A DNA stretch of 64,000 bases, taken from positions 1 through 64,000 of the forward strand of contig CAMBEK010000007.1 of assembly GCA_945865565.1 (NCBI GenBank), written 5' to 3'. This document shows, piece by piece, positions 7,914 to 16,863 of this stretch. Under the pieces are notes generated by a model. That model saw nothing but the letters and a program-made list of their open reading frames with translations. It was not told where the DNA came from and did no database searches. Positions within the stretch are counted from its first letter, which is position 1. Every line of letters begins with the position of its first letter. The DNA comes from Pseudobacteriovorax antillogorgiicola (GTDB lineage: Bacteria > Bdellovibrionota_B > Oligoflexia > Oligoflexales > RGVZ01). Made by a program: the position numbers and the translations under genes.

Positions 7914-10163
7914 TTACTCGGACACACCCTTCTTCGTGGTGATGGACCCAGAGGCTGCCGGACGCTGCGGTGACCGCCTTGCAGAATCAGGCACCGGCTT
8001 CTTGTCCGACTTTGGATCGCCAGCAAGCAGCTTGGACGGGCCAACACCAAGCAGCGTGGCATCTGTAATTGGGCGCTTACTCAGAACCTGAGAGTAGTTG
8101 GCCGTAATGCGCAAGGACTCCTGCATCACAAAGTCGTCATTGATGTCGGTTTCTTCGCCATTCAAATCACCTGGCTCATTGAGATCTTCACCATCTGGAC
8201 CGGTTGCGCCAGATTTTTTCCCAGCTTTAGCCCCGTCTTTTTTTGTTTTCGCACTGGCCGCAGACTTTATGCCTGTTTTTTCGCTTGCCTTGTCGCCAGA
8301 CTTTTCCTTCAGGCTGACCCGGTTGCGGATCGCCTCGCCATCACGATATTCCTTGATGTCCGCCAGGATTTTCTTAAAGCCTGGATCCCTGTCCATCCGC
8401 GCATGACTGGCCGTGCGCAGTGCTGGAATCAAGCCGTTTGTCATGGCGTAGGACTTGAACTCGGAGGACTCGATTTTTTCCCACGGCAGGGCGTAATCGT
8501 AGTGCTTCTCGCCGATTTCGAGGTCATCCATGATATCCGGAAGGACGATATCGGACTCGACACCGCGCAACTGGGTGCTTGATCCTGCCGGGCGGTAGAA
8601 CTTGCTGATGGTGACTTTGATCGCCCCAAGGCGCTCGTCCAGGTTTTCCAGATTCTGGACAGTGCCTTTACCGAACGTGTGATGCCCACCGATGATAAGG
8701 CCACGACCGTAATCTTGAATCGCGCCCGCAAAAATTTCGCTGGCGCTGGCTGATTGCCCGTTGATGATCACAGCCAACGGTCCATCCCAAGCCGCCGCGC
8801 CTTCCTTATATTGCTGCACAAAGGTTTTGCCTTCAGAACCACGGATCTGAACCTGAGGCCCCTTCCCCGTGAACAATCCGGCAACATTGATGGCCTCATC
8901 CAAACTGCCACCGCCATTGCTGCGCAAATCGACAACAACGGCATCAACCTTTTGATCCCGCATCTTTTTCAGTTCGCGCAGCATATCTGCAGAGCTGCTG
9001 GTGAAATTAGACTGGCGATTCTGACGCCCTTCAAAATCCATGTAGAAAGACGGCAATGTGATCACGCCAACGCTAATTTTGCGAGGTGCGGCACCGCCCT
9101 CATTCAATTCAACCTTGTGGACTTTTGATTTCGCCGCCCTGTCAGTCAACTGAATTTTATCCCGGACAATCGGCACGACATGCTGCACGCTCTTGCCTTT
9201 GCTCTCGCGCAGTAAGGTCAACCGCACTTCAGTTCCGCGCGTTCCACGGATGAGTTTCACGACTTCGCGCAAATCCATGTCAATCACATCGACCGGAACT
9301 TCCTTGCCTTGTGAGACGGCGATGATCTTGTCATCAACTTTGACCTTCCCTGTTTGGGCGGCGGCGCCACCGGGCACCAAAGTTTGGATGGTGGTAAACC
9401 CGTCTTCACTGCGCAGAACCGCACCGATACCCTCAAGGCTCAACCGGGTCTGAATTCGGAAATCTTCCAGTTCCTCGGCCGCAAGATAGCCCGAGTGTGG
9501 ATCCAGTGCCGTGGCAAATGACGCCAGGAACAATGAATAAACATCGTCGGTGGTCATTTCCAACTGGCGTTTGTTACCAAGTTTGTAACGCTTGGTCAGT
9601 TTTTCCTGCGCCTTTGCAACATCACCCAGAGATTCTTTCAACTGCAGCAGCTGGAATTTAACCCGCTTGCGCCAACGTTCGTTGATCTCCTCCGAAGTGG
9701 TCGCCCAAGACTGTTTTTTTCGGTCAAATTCAAGAAATTCGTCAATCGTAAAATCGTGCTTCGCAACAATTTGCTTGTCTACTTCACGCTGACGCTCAGA
9801 AAAACGCTGGGCGAACGTGTTGGTGATATCCGTGATGGCCTTGCAATCATTCGACTTGATCATGTCGTCAAGTTTCGTGTCGTATTCTTTGGTGAAACGA
9901 TCGACATCGGCCTGTAGAAAATAAATTTTCCCGGAATCCCACGCCTTGATGAAATTATCGAGCGTTCGCGTGGACAGTTCGTCTGTCCACGATGAAAAAG
10001 AAAAGTGAATGTTGAAATAGGACTTGGTCAACTGATTGACCTGCGAACAGTCCAATGCGAAGGCCGTTCCAGATCCAGCAAAAGCCCCAGCGCCCGCTAA
10101 AACAGTTGTGCATATGACAAACGCCAGCATTTTAGCAGTAGATTTCCGCAATTTAGACACCAT
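7914..10163 (-). CDS. prc: carboxy-terminal processing protease, S41 family (Prc/Tsp-like, PDZ)
   Basis: PDZ region plus DLRSNGGGSLDEAINVAGLF and INGQSASASEIFAGAIQDYGRGLIIG...FGKGTVQ catalytic Ser/Lys motifs. Confidence 0.92.
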   Translation of the reverse strand: MVSKLRKSTAKMLAFVICTTVLAGAGAFAGSGTAFALDCSQVNQLTKSYFNIHFSFSSWTDELSTRTLDNFIKAWDSGKIYFLQADVDRFTKEYDTKLDDMIKSNDCKAITDITNTFAQRFSERQREVDKQIVAKHDFTIDEFLEFDRKKQSWATTSEEINERWRKRVKFQLLQLKESLGDVAKAQEKLTKRYKLGNKRQLEMTTDDVYSLFLASFATALDPHSGYLAAEELEDFRIQTRLSLEGIGAVLRSEDGFTTIQTLVPGGAAAQTGKVKVDDKIIAVSQGKEVPVDVIDMDLREVVKLIRGTRGTEVRLTLLRESKGKSVQHVVPIVRDKIQLTDRAAKSKVHKVELNEGGAAPRKISVGVITLPSFYMDFEGRQNRQSNFTSSSADMLRELKKMRDQKVDAVVVDLRSNGGGSLDEAINVAGLFTGKGPQVQIRGSEGKTFVQQYKEGAAAWDGPLAVIINGQSASASEIFAGAIQDYGRGLIIGGHHTFGKGTVQNLENLDERLGAIKVTISKFYRPAGSSTQLRGVESDIVLPDIMDDLEIGEKHYDYALPWEKIESSEFKSYAMTNGLIPALRTASHARMDRDPGFKKILADIKEYRDGEAIRNRVSLKEKSGDKASEKTGIKSAASAKTKKDGAKAGKKSGATGPDGEDLNEPGDLNGEETDINDDFVMQESLRITANYSQVLSKRPITDATLLGVGPSKLLAGDPKSDKKPVPDSARRSPQRPAASGSITTKKGVSE

Positions 10164-10227
10164 CTGGGGGAACTCCGTTCAAGAAGGTACCATTCATAAT
10201 AACCGAAAACATACCGATCCCCCAGAC

Positions 10228-11988
10228 ATGCAGAAGAAGAAAAAAATCTATTGGCTGACCACTCCGGTTACCGACCAGATACGGGCCTTGGAAAACCAGC
10301 TGAAGCACAGCGGGTTTCATTGCGACTTCTTTTCGAGCCTGGATGCCCTGATGTCTGCTGTGGCAGCCCGCCGGACCACCATTGTGGTCATCGGAGACTT
10401 GGGCTCCCTTGAAAAGGAAACCACTGCGCTGCGCTATCTGGCCCAAAGGCCTGAACTGCAAGGGGTTCGTTTTATTCTGACCCCGCTTCACATGCGCCCG
10501 GGAACCATGGGCCTTGCCGCAGCCTTCAACTTCCGCGACATCCTGCCCATGGATCTGCCACCAGCCATCTGGGCGGAACGATTTATTTTCGCAACATCCA
10601 CCAGCCCGGATCCCCTGCCCATGACGCCGGCCATGATAGGCATGAACCAGTTGGCTTCGGTGCACCTGCCGGCGCGCGTTGTCTGGATCTCCCGCGACCA
10701 GATTTGGCTTGAGTCGCGCCTCGAGGCAGCAGTTGGCACAACCCTGAGCCTGCGTGGTAGCCTGGCCGATGCCGTTGGACTGCCCAGCCTCAAGCTGGAG
10801 GTCATCGCTAAACGCAATAGTTTCCTGTTTTACCGGTTTTCACAGGCCACAATTTGCAAATGGTCCGTGCCCGAGAAATTCCAGCAGCCTGCTCAGTTTA
10901 TCCTGCGTGATTTGCGCACAACCGGGGTCGGTCCCAGCTGCCGTATCTTCATGGCGATCGAATCGCCCGGGCTCCGCAACGAAATCATTGACGCCCTGCC
11001 GCCGCCACACTTCAAACTGTCCGCAGCCCTGCAGCGCCATGGCATTCCGGTTGAGCCCCGCTATTTTTCACCCGACATTGTGCTGATCGAAGACACCTTG
11101 GCCGCCGATGCTGGAGGGGCGCAATTTGCTGCCCTGATGAATAACATTGAGCCCAACGTCCCCGTTCTGATCCTCGGCGAAAAGATTGATTTTGCGGCCG
11201 CTCGCAATGCGTTCCACCACCGCCCGGTTTACATGTTGCCTCAGAAGGCCGCCCTTGTTCGGGAGGCCATCAAAAACCGCTTCGCAACCAAAACCATTAC
11301 GGCCCCGGAATTTGATCAGCTGGACCTCGTTCATCTGCCCCCTGAACATGTCTTATCCTTCGCCGAGATCAGCATTCCTGCACGCTTGACCCGGCTTCAT
11401 CCGCTGCAGGGAACGATCCTGACCGGTCTGCCTGTTGGCAGGTATGCCTTGGCCAAGATCGAGTCACCACTGCTGTCGAAATTATTTGGCCGGCCTGTGT
11501 TTGCAAAATTGACGAGCACATACAAGGATCCAAGGCCAGAGCATGCACTGCACCCGCATGTCGCCGAGTTCGCCTTCTCTGACCTTGATCACGGACATCG
11601 GGCCCAGTTATCTGCGGCACTTCCGGCCTTCGTTGCGGAGCAAATGAAGGGGTTCATCGACCAAGCAGCAGGGGCCAATCCATCGGCGATTCCAGAGCCA
11701 GTGCCTGAGCCAGTTCCTGCATTGCCCCGACCCGTTCGACTGCCTTCGGTCGAGGCTCGGCCTGCAAAATTCAAAGAGCACATCGCTCTGATAAAGAAAC
11801 TGGCGAAAGTAAAAGCCAAATGGCGCAAAGACCGCCACTTCAGGCAAACCGTCAAGGCTGTTGCCTTGGTTTCTGGATTGATCGTTGGTCTTTATCTTCT
11901 GGTCACTCTTTACGAGCCCATTGGTGCGACAACCGGTCAAATTTGGAGCGATTCATTCAAGGCGTTCCGGGACCGCCGCGGCCGCTGA
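10228..11988 (+). CDS. hypothetical protein with receiver-like regions and C-terminal TM helix
   Basis: Likely start MQKKKKIYWLTTPVTDQ (10228), inside ORF 10036..11988; possible PilZ-like region; TM AVALVSGLIVGLYLLVTLY. Confidence 0.65.
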   Translation: MQKKKKIYWLTTPVTDQIRALENQLKHSGFHCDFFSSLDALMSAVAARRTTIVVIGDLGSLEKETTALRYLAQRPELQGVRFILTPLHMRPGTMGLAAAFNFRDILPMDLPPAIWAERFIFATSTSPDPLPMTPAMIGMNQLASVHLPARVVWISRDQIWLESRLEAAVGTTLSLRGSLADAVGLPSLKLEVIAKRNSFLFYRFSQATICKWSVPEKFQQPAQFILRDLRTTGVGPSCRIFMAIESPGLRNEIIDALPPPHFKLSAALQRHGIPVEPRYFSPDIVLIEDTLAADAGGAQFAALMNNIEPNVPVLILGEKIDFAAARNAFHHRPVYMLPQKAALVREAIKNRFATKTITAPEFDQLDLVHLPPEHVLSFAEISIPARLTRLHPLQGTILTGLPVGRYALAKIESPLLSKLFGRPVFAKLTSTYKDPRPEHALHPHVAEFAFSDLDHGHRAQLSAALPAFVAEQMKGFIDQAAGANPSAIPEPVPEPVPALPRPVRLPSVEARPAKFKEHIALIKKLAKVKAKWRKDRHFRQTVKAVALVSGLIVGLYLLVTLYEPIGATTGQIWSDSFKAFRDRRGR

Positions 11989-12457
11989 ATTTGCAATCCC
12001 GCCGCAGGCAATGCCCGTAAAGATCCAGTCGATGTCCGGTGAGCTTGAAACCAAGTTGTTCTGCGACTTTTTCCTGCAAACCCTCGATTTCTTCATTCTC
12101 AAATTCCATGACCTTGCCGCAGTCCAGACAGACCAAATGGTCGTGGTGGTGATCGGGCCGGTGGATTTCAAAGACCGAACGTCCATCGCGAAATGACTTC
12201 TGATCGGCCAATCCGGCCTCTTTCAAAAGGTTCAGGGTCCGGTAAACCGTGGCAAGGCCAACCTTCGGGTCTCGCTTGCGGACAATGCCATGCAAATCCT
12301 CGGCATCGACATGCCGGTCCTGGACCAAAAACTCTTCGACCACAACTTTCCGCTGACGGGTTTGCTTCAATGCCTGCTTTTCGAGATAAGCGTTGAGAAC
12401 GTCCCAAAACCACTTATTAGGCGACGAAGCCCCTGGGGATTTCAATTTTTCGGTCAT
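11957..12457 (-). CDS. fur: Fur-family transcriptional regulator
   Basis: TRQRKVVVEEFL..HVDAEDLH, VGLATVYRTLNLLKEAGL, HHHDHLVCLDCGKVMEFE; likely start MTEKLKSPG. Confidence 0.92.
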   Translation of the reverse strand: MTEKLKSPGASSPNKWFWDVLNAYLEKQALKQTRQRKVVVEEFLVQDRHVDAEDLHGIVRKRDPKVGLATVYRTLNLLKEAGLADQKSFRDGRSVFEIHRPDHHHDHLVCLDCGKVMEFENEEIEGLQEKVAEQLGFKLTGHRLDLYGHCLRRDCKFSGRGGPGTP

Positions 12458-12560
12458 TGACCACCACCTTTTGACGGAACCAAAGCCTAACATGATAGAA
12501 TTGGTCGAATTAATAAAGCGCCTTTATCTATTCCAGCAGATTTAGGGGAGCACTCTGGGT

Positions 12561-13448
12561 ATGACTTTCCACTTCAAACAGATCAGACGCATCGCCTTTG
12601 CAACACTCGTTGTCGGAAGTGCATTTACGGGCTGCCGCACACCACGGCGTGCGGATCAAGTCACTGGCGACACCGCAAAATTATTTGTTTCACTGATTGG
12701 CATGGAGACCACCTCTGCCGAATCAAACGCCCAATCCCCCGTCGCTTTTGAACTATCGGGATGCACGGAGACCACCGTTGGCAGCCTGCAGGCCGACGGC
12801 ACCATTTTGTTCAAATCGGCGAAATTCATTCGCAGCCAAATCTGCGACCTGAAGGTCCGCGCGTTATATTCCTCTGCGGACACCCGATATATCGGCGAGC
12901 CAGGAACGTTATACTGGGCCAAATCCGTCAAAATTGGCGAAGACAAAACGGGTCAGTTTGTTGCGACAGCGAACCTGCAACCAATGTTTGAACGCTTGAT
13001 TCCGCGCCAGCCGGGCAGGACCTTTACCATCCAGATCCCAGTGATTTTTACGCCTGCTCCAAACGATGCTCCCATTTCGGCATCCCTTGATTGCAACCCA
13101 AGGATTGCAAATGTTGCCGAATACTCTGACGCAAGCGGCGCCGCCAACAAAACATTCACGTTCGTTGCGGAAGCCCGGGCTGATACGAAATATACCTGCA
13201 AGTTTCTTTGGGTGAGCGCTGGAGGGATCGGTCAAAAATACCAGGGACGTGTCACAGAGACGACCTTTGATGGGTTTGCAGATGCCCAGGTAAAACTGAA
13301 CCCGGTTGAATTGATCTTGGTGCCGCGGAACGAATCGGGCCTTGGCAGTGACGCCGCCGGTGGAGATGTGAACGTGACAACCTCGCCAGGCTCTTGTGCC
13401 AATGGCGAGGTCTTTAATATCGTCACGAGATTGTGCGAGAAATCCTGA
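12561..13448 (+). CDS. hypothetical lipoprotein
   Basis: MTFHFKQIRRIAFATLVVGSAFTGCRT signal/lipobox. Confidence 0.65.
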   Translation: MTFHFKQIRRIAFATLVVGSAFTGCRTPRRADQVTGDTAKLFVSLIGMETTSAESNAQSPVAFELSGCTETTVGSLQADGTILFKSAKFIRSQICDLKVRALYSSADTRYIGEPGTLYWAKSVKIGEDKTGQFVATANLQPMFERLIPRQPGRTFTIQIPVIFTPAPNDAPISASLDCNPRIANVAEYSDASGAANKTFTFVAEARADTKYTCKFLWVSAGGIGQKYQGRVTETTFDGFADAQVKLNPVELILVPRNESGLGSDAAGGDVNVTTSPGSCANGEVFNIVTRLCEKS

Positions 13449-13449
13449 T

Positions 13450-14445
13450 TCAGAAATTCGAGATTGAACTGACCGCAGGCATCTCGAAACTCTCGTCGTC
13501 CACTTGATTGCCGCTGAGATCCCATGCCACCGGCAGGGTTGCCAGCGAGCTGCCCAGCATAAACTCCGATCCGTCCCGCGAGTTTCCTGCGGCGCCAGAC
13601 TCTTCCGCCAACATCATGTCGGCTTCTTGGACAGGACTGCGGCGGCGCATGCGAACCACCAGATAAATCCCAACAAGAACGATCGCACCGGCACCGGCAG
13701 CCGTGGCAGCCTGTTTTTGGTCAAAACGCTTCGGGGCTTCGCCCTTCACCCCAATGGAAACCATCGAGTTCCAAGCCGCTTCAAAAACCGGGTTATTAGG
13801 GTTGGAAATCGATGTCGCAAGGTCGGTGTAGGTCAACAGGTACTGCTTTTCTGAACCGGAAACTAAAATGTGCATTTGCATCACAGCCACATCACTCATC
13901 ACCATGGACGAGTACATGACCAGTCCGTCGTTGGTGCCGTGATAGTTGAAAAACTTGTGCTCTGTGACCTTGTAATCACGAATGACACCACTTTGACCAA
14001 AGCGCTTTTCAAGTTCTGCCTGGAGTTCCGTGGCGCGTTGTTCGTCAATCGGGGCCGGATTCTGGATCGCGGCCACGGTAATGTTGCGGCGAAAGGTCGT
14101 TTGATCCTTGCCGGTTTGAGCCGCAGCCTTTTCTGCTGCTCCCTTGTCTGCGAGTGGTTCTTGCATCACGAGGCTGGTACCAGCCATGCCTTCGGTCACT
14201 TCCCAGCCTTGAGGCGGAGTGATGTCGACACCGGCGATCTCGGCACCAAATGCGACGCGTGATTTCAGTGCAAAGAGGCTCGCCACGAGCAAGGCCGGGG
14301 CGAGGATTTTAAGGAGGTCCGTTTTCTCCCAACGCCGCTTTTGTTTAAGGCGGCTACTGGGAATGGTGACACCAGTCTGGGTCGCCAGGATGATCGGAAC
14401 CTTGGTGGCAGTTACAAGTAAGGTCTGAGGTCTACTGTGGTTCAT
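13450..14445 (-). CDS. hypothetical membrane protein with DcrB/PsbP-like lumenal domain and C-terminal TM
   Basis: VDITPPQGWEVTEGMAGTSLVMQEP... pattern resembles DUF1795/PsbP-like; TM GAGAIVLVGIYLVVRMRRR. Confidence 0.55.
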   Translation of the reverse strand: MNHSRPQTLLVTATKVPIILATQTGVTIPSSRLKQKRRWEKTDLLKILAPALLVASLFALKSRVAFGAEIAGVDITPPQGWEVTEGMAGTSLVMQEPLADKGAAEKAAAQTGKDQTTFRRNITVAAIQNPAPIDEQRATELQAELEKRFGQSGVIRDYKVTEHKFFNYHGTNDGLVMYSSMVMSDVAVMQMHILVSGSEKQYLLTYTDLATSISNPNNPVFEAAWNSMVSIGVKGEAPKRFDQKQAATAAGAGAIVLVGIYLVVRMRRRSPVQEADMMLAEESGAAGNSRDGSEFMLGSSLATLPVAWDLSGNQVDDESFEMPAVSSISNF

Positions 14446-14510
14446 TGGTTCGTTTCTCCGTCACAACATCAGCTAAAAACACCGCTTCAACAACAACTAA
14501 CGACGTTCTA

Positions 14511-14539
14511 TTTATAACAATAGATTCTATTAAAATCAA
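14511..14539 (-). promoter_or_regulatory. sigma70-type promoter in AT-rich intergenic region
   Basis: On minus strand TTGATT (14539-14534), 17-nt spacer, TATAAA (14516-14511), upstream of CDS ending its start at 14445. Confidence 0.5.
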
Positions 14540-14727
14540 TACAATTATATTGAAATTCATAAAATAATAGCTAACCAATCAAATCCAAATAAACATCAAT
14601 ACTTCCGGTTGCTTAGCCGGTCGCATCAACAACCAGCGGTCCCCGGATGAATTGAATTTGCGCACCGCTGTAGCGAACATGAGCGAATCGAAGAACGGCC
14701 CAACACCCTGATTTTTAACCTGAAAGG

Positions 14728-16863
14728 TTAAAACGGACTCGGGGCAGGGGCGTAACACTTGCGCATCCATGCGACATACGCCGCAGACTGTGGATCCATA
14801 CTGGGCGCGGGCGCATCGCACTTTATTTCACCACTGAAGAAGGAGCAGTTTGAGTAGTCCGTGCGATACGTGGAGCCATCAGATCGAACAGATTCGAATC
14901 GTTGATTGTTTTGCCTGGTACAGTGATCCGCATTCGGCACACCCATAGTCCGGGAACCGTACTCGACTTCAGTGTCCTGAAAGTATCCGGCGCGGTATGA
15001 CCTTGTTTGACACGTACATTGGACGCCTTGGTCGGTAAAACCAGTCTGCGCCCAGTTGTTGAATCCGTTTATGTTGTTCGCACCCTCGTAGAATGCTTCG
15101 ATCTTGGGCGCAATAAAGGTGTCGCTGATTGCATAACCAACCGCGTATCCAACAGCCGCCGTTGTGCCGGCGGCTGCTGCCCCGACCCCGGCGGTCATTG
15201 CTGCTGACCCTGCTGCCGCAGAAGTCATTCCACCAAAGGTTACCCCGAACCCGTATGTTGCAGCGGCAGCGCCAACAGAACTACCCGCGATACCACCCGC
15301 CTGCGTGATGCCCGAGTGGGCCGCGCCGTCTCGTTGGAAACCTAGTTTTGTGGAGACGACATCACCGATCCCCGCACCCAGTAGCCCACCACCCAATCCG
15401 CCAAATCCGGTTGCAAGACTGAATCCTGCGCTCTGTAAACCAGACAATCCAGCCGAGGGGTTCAAGTATGACCAGGCTGAGTCTGCGAGATTCAAACCCA
15501 CGCCACTTCCCAGTCCATACCAACCCGCATTCTCCTTTGATACACCAAGTTCTCCGAAGGCCTGAGTCGCCAGCCCAGCAGCCGCAAAAGCGGCTGACGA
15601 TTTAGGTGTCTCTTGAAAGAATAATGAAGCCAAGCCAGGCATTGATCCCCCCCATCCCGGTCTAGGTGCGGCTTGCTCGATCGCAGGGGGCGTCATTTCG
15701 TTATCGCTTGATGGACGGGAATTCAAAAAATCCAGCCACTTAACTTCTGCGTTAAGTCGCGGGGCAATTTTGTCTAGGTCCGAATAGGTCCCCTTGATGT
15801 CATTGGCGTTAACCACCGTTCCGTATCTGGGTGCGTCTCCCGCTTTTTTAGGCTGCATATCTATTGTGTCTGTGGGGTTGTTATTATGGTCGTAAAGAGT
15901 CCACCGCCACGTGGTGTCTGTCTGTTCAATTGGTGGAAGTCCGTCTGCCCACGCGCCTGGTGTCGTCACCTTCCCGTGATACTGCGGATCGATAATCACT
16001 TGGACTCTTTCAGTGTCCCCTGACGACACCCCAACCTCAAACTCGATAAATCCCATTGTGTGTGCCGCGTTCTCGTGGTGCATGTGTGCAGCCGTGGATG
16101 GCCCGTGGCTAACGTATTCTTGATTCGTTCCCCCAGGCCTGGATGGAATTCCAAGGGAATTGAGAATCTCAGACACAGCATAGGCAGACAAAGGTTGAGT
16201 TCTACAATCACCATTGGAATACCATTGAGCGGTGGCCTGCGCAGGGCAGCTGCTCGTGGGTGAGGCCGGATCGCGGATCGATTTAAAAACCTCATCCATG
16301 CTTTTATAGAATTGCTCATTGATCGGACCAGTTGGTCTGATTTGCTCCCTGATGGCAGCTTCGACACTCTCTCGCATCGAGCTCAGTGCTATTTTCAACG
16401 CATCGACATCCCCGTTCGCCTGGGCCTGCAATATCTCGGCGGCAAATGGCCTGGTCGCATCAAATAGTGCGTCATGTTGTGCCTGTGTCATGTAATAGAC
16501 CGGTTTTTCTGCATTGGTGACACCTATTCCCAAACCGCGATCCTTTGGGATGAAGATCGATGGAACACCCTCCCAAGGACGTCCCAGGATCAATGACTCC
16601 GGATGAAGGTAAAAAAGACTGAAATTTTGGGTATTGCTGCCGTCAATGCGATATCCCGGTTTGAACCCCTGCCCCAGCGGGTTTACAGGCCTTGGTTCCG
16701 GAGGGGGTAGCTTGAGAAACCTATCAAGTTGTTCGGATTCGTTGCCGAATGGATTCGCCCCATATGGCGGATCTCCAGCCATAACGCGTACGCCTGATAG
16801 GAGAGTCCAAAGGACCGACGCAGCGAGGCAGGATTTTTTCAGGGCAGTGATCGTAGATTTCAT
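14728..16863 (-). CDS. secreted glycine-zipper protein with putative transglutaminase-like domain
   Basis: ATGA overlap with upstream YD-repeat gene; signal peptide; GDCRTQPLSAYAVSEILNSLGIPSRP...HTMGFIEFEV...VIIDPQY (Cys/His/Asp order of transglutaminase core); Gly/Ala-rich C-terminal zipper. Confidence 0.6.
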   Translation of the reverse strand: MKSTITALKKSCLAASVLWTLLSGVRVMAGDPPYGANPFGNESEQLDRFLKLPPPEPRPVNPLGQGFKPGYRIDGSNTQNFSLFYLHPESLILGRPWEGVPSIFIPKDRGLGIGVTNAEKPVYYMTQAQHDALFDATRPFAAEILQAQANGDVDALKIALSSMRESVEAAIREQIRPTGPINEQFYKSMDEVFKSIRDPASPTSSCPAQATAQWYSNGDCRTQPLSAYAVSEILNSLGIPSRPGGTNQEYVSHGPSTAAHMHHENAAHTMGFIEFEVGVSSGDTERVQVIIDPQYHGKVTTPGAWADGLPPIEQTDTTWRWTLYDHNNNPTDTIDMQPKKAGDAPRYGTVVNANDIKGTYSDLDKIAPRLNAEVKWLDFLNSRPSSDNEMTPPAIEQAAPRPGWGGSMPGLASLFFQETPKSSAAFAAAGLATQAFGELGVSKENAGWYGLGSGVGLNLADSAWSYLNPSAGLSGLQSAGFSLATGFGGLGGGLLGAGIGDVVSTKLGFQRDGAAHSGITQAGGIAGSSVGAAAATYGFGVTFGGMTSAAAGSAAMTAGVGAAAAGTTAAVGYAVGYAISDTFIAPKIEAFYEGANNINGFNNWAQTGFTDQGVQCTCQTRSYRAGYFQDTEVEYGSRTMGVPNADHCTRQNNQRFESVRSDGSTYRTDYSNCSFFSGEIKCDAPAPSMDPQSAAYVAWMRKCYAPAPSPF

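Noticed and set aside
10036-10227. N-terminal extension of ORF 10036..11988
   Set aside because: Antisense to the prc signal peptide region; start at 10228 is more plausible.
14713-14733. TTTTAACCT-GAA-AGGTTAAAA hairpin at the zipper-gene stop as intrinsic terminator
   Set aside because: Clear 9-bp stem but no GC-rich core and no U-tract on either strand; not called as a terminator.
15164-15565. 133-aa Pro/Ala-rich + strand ORF
   Set aside because: Antisense image of the Gly/Ala-rich zipper segment; no start context or domain.
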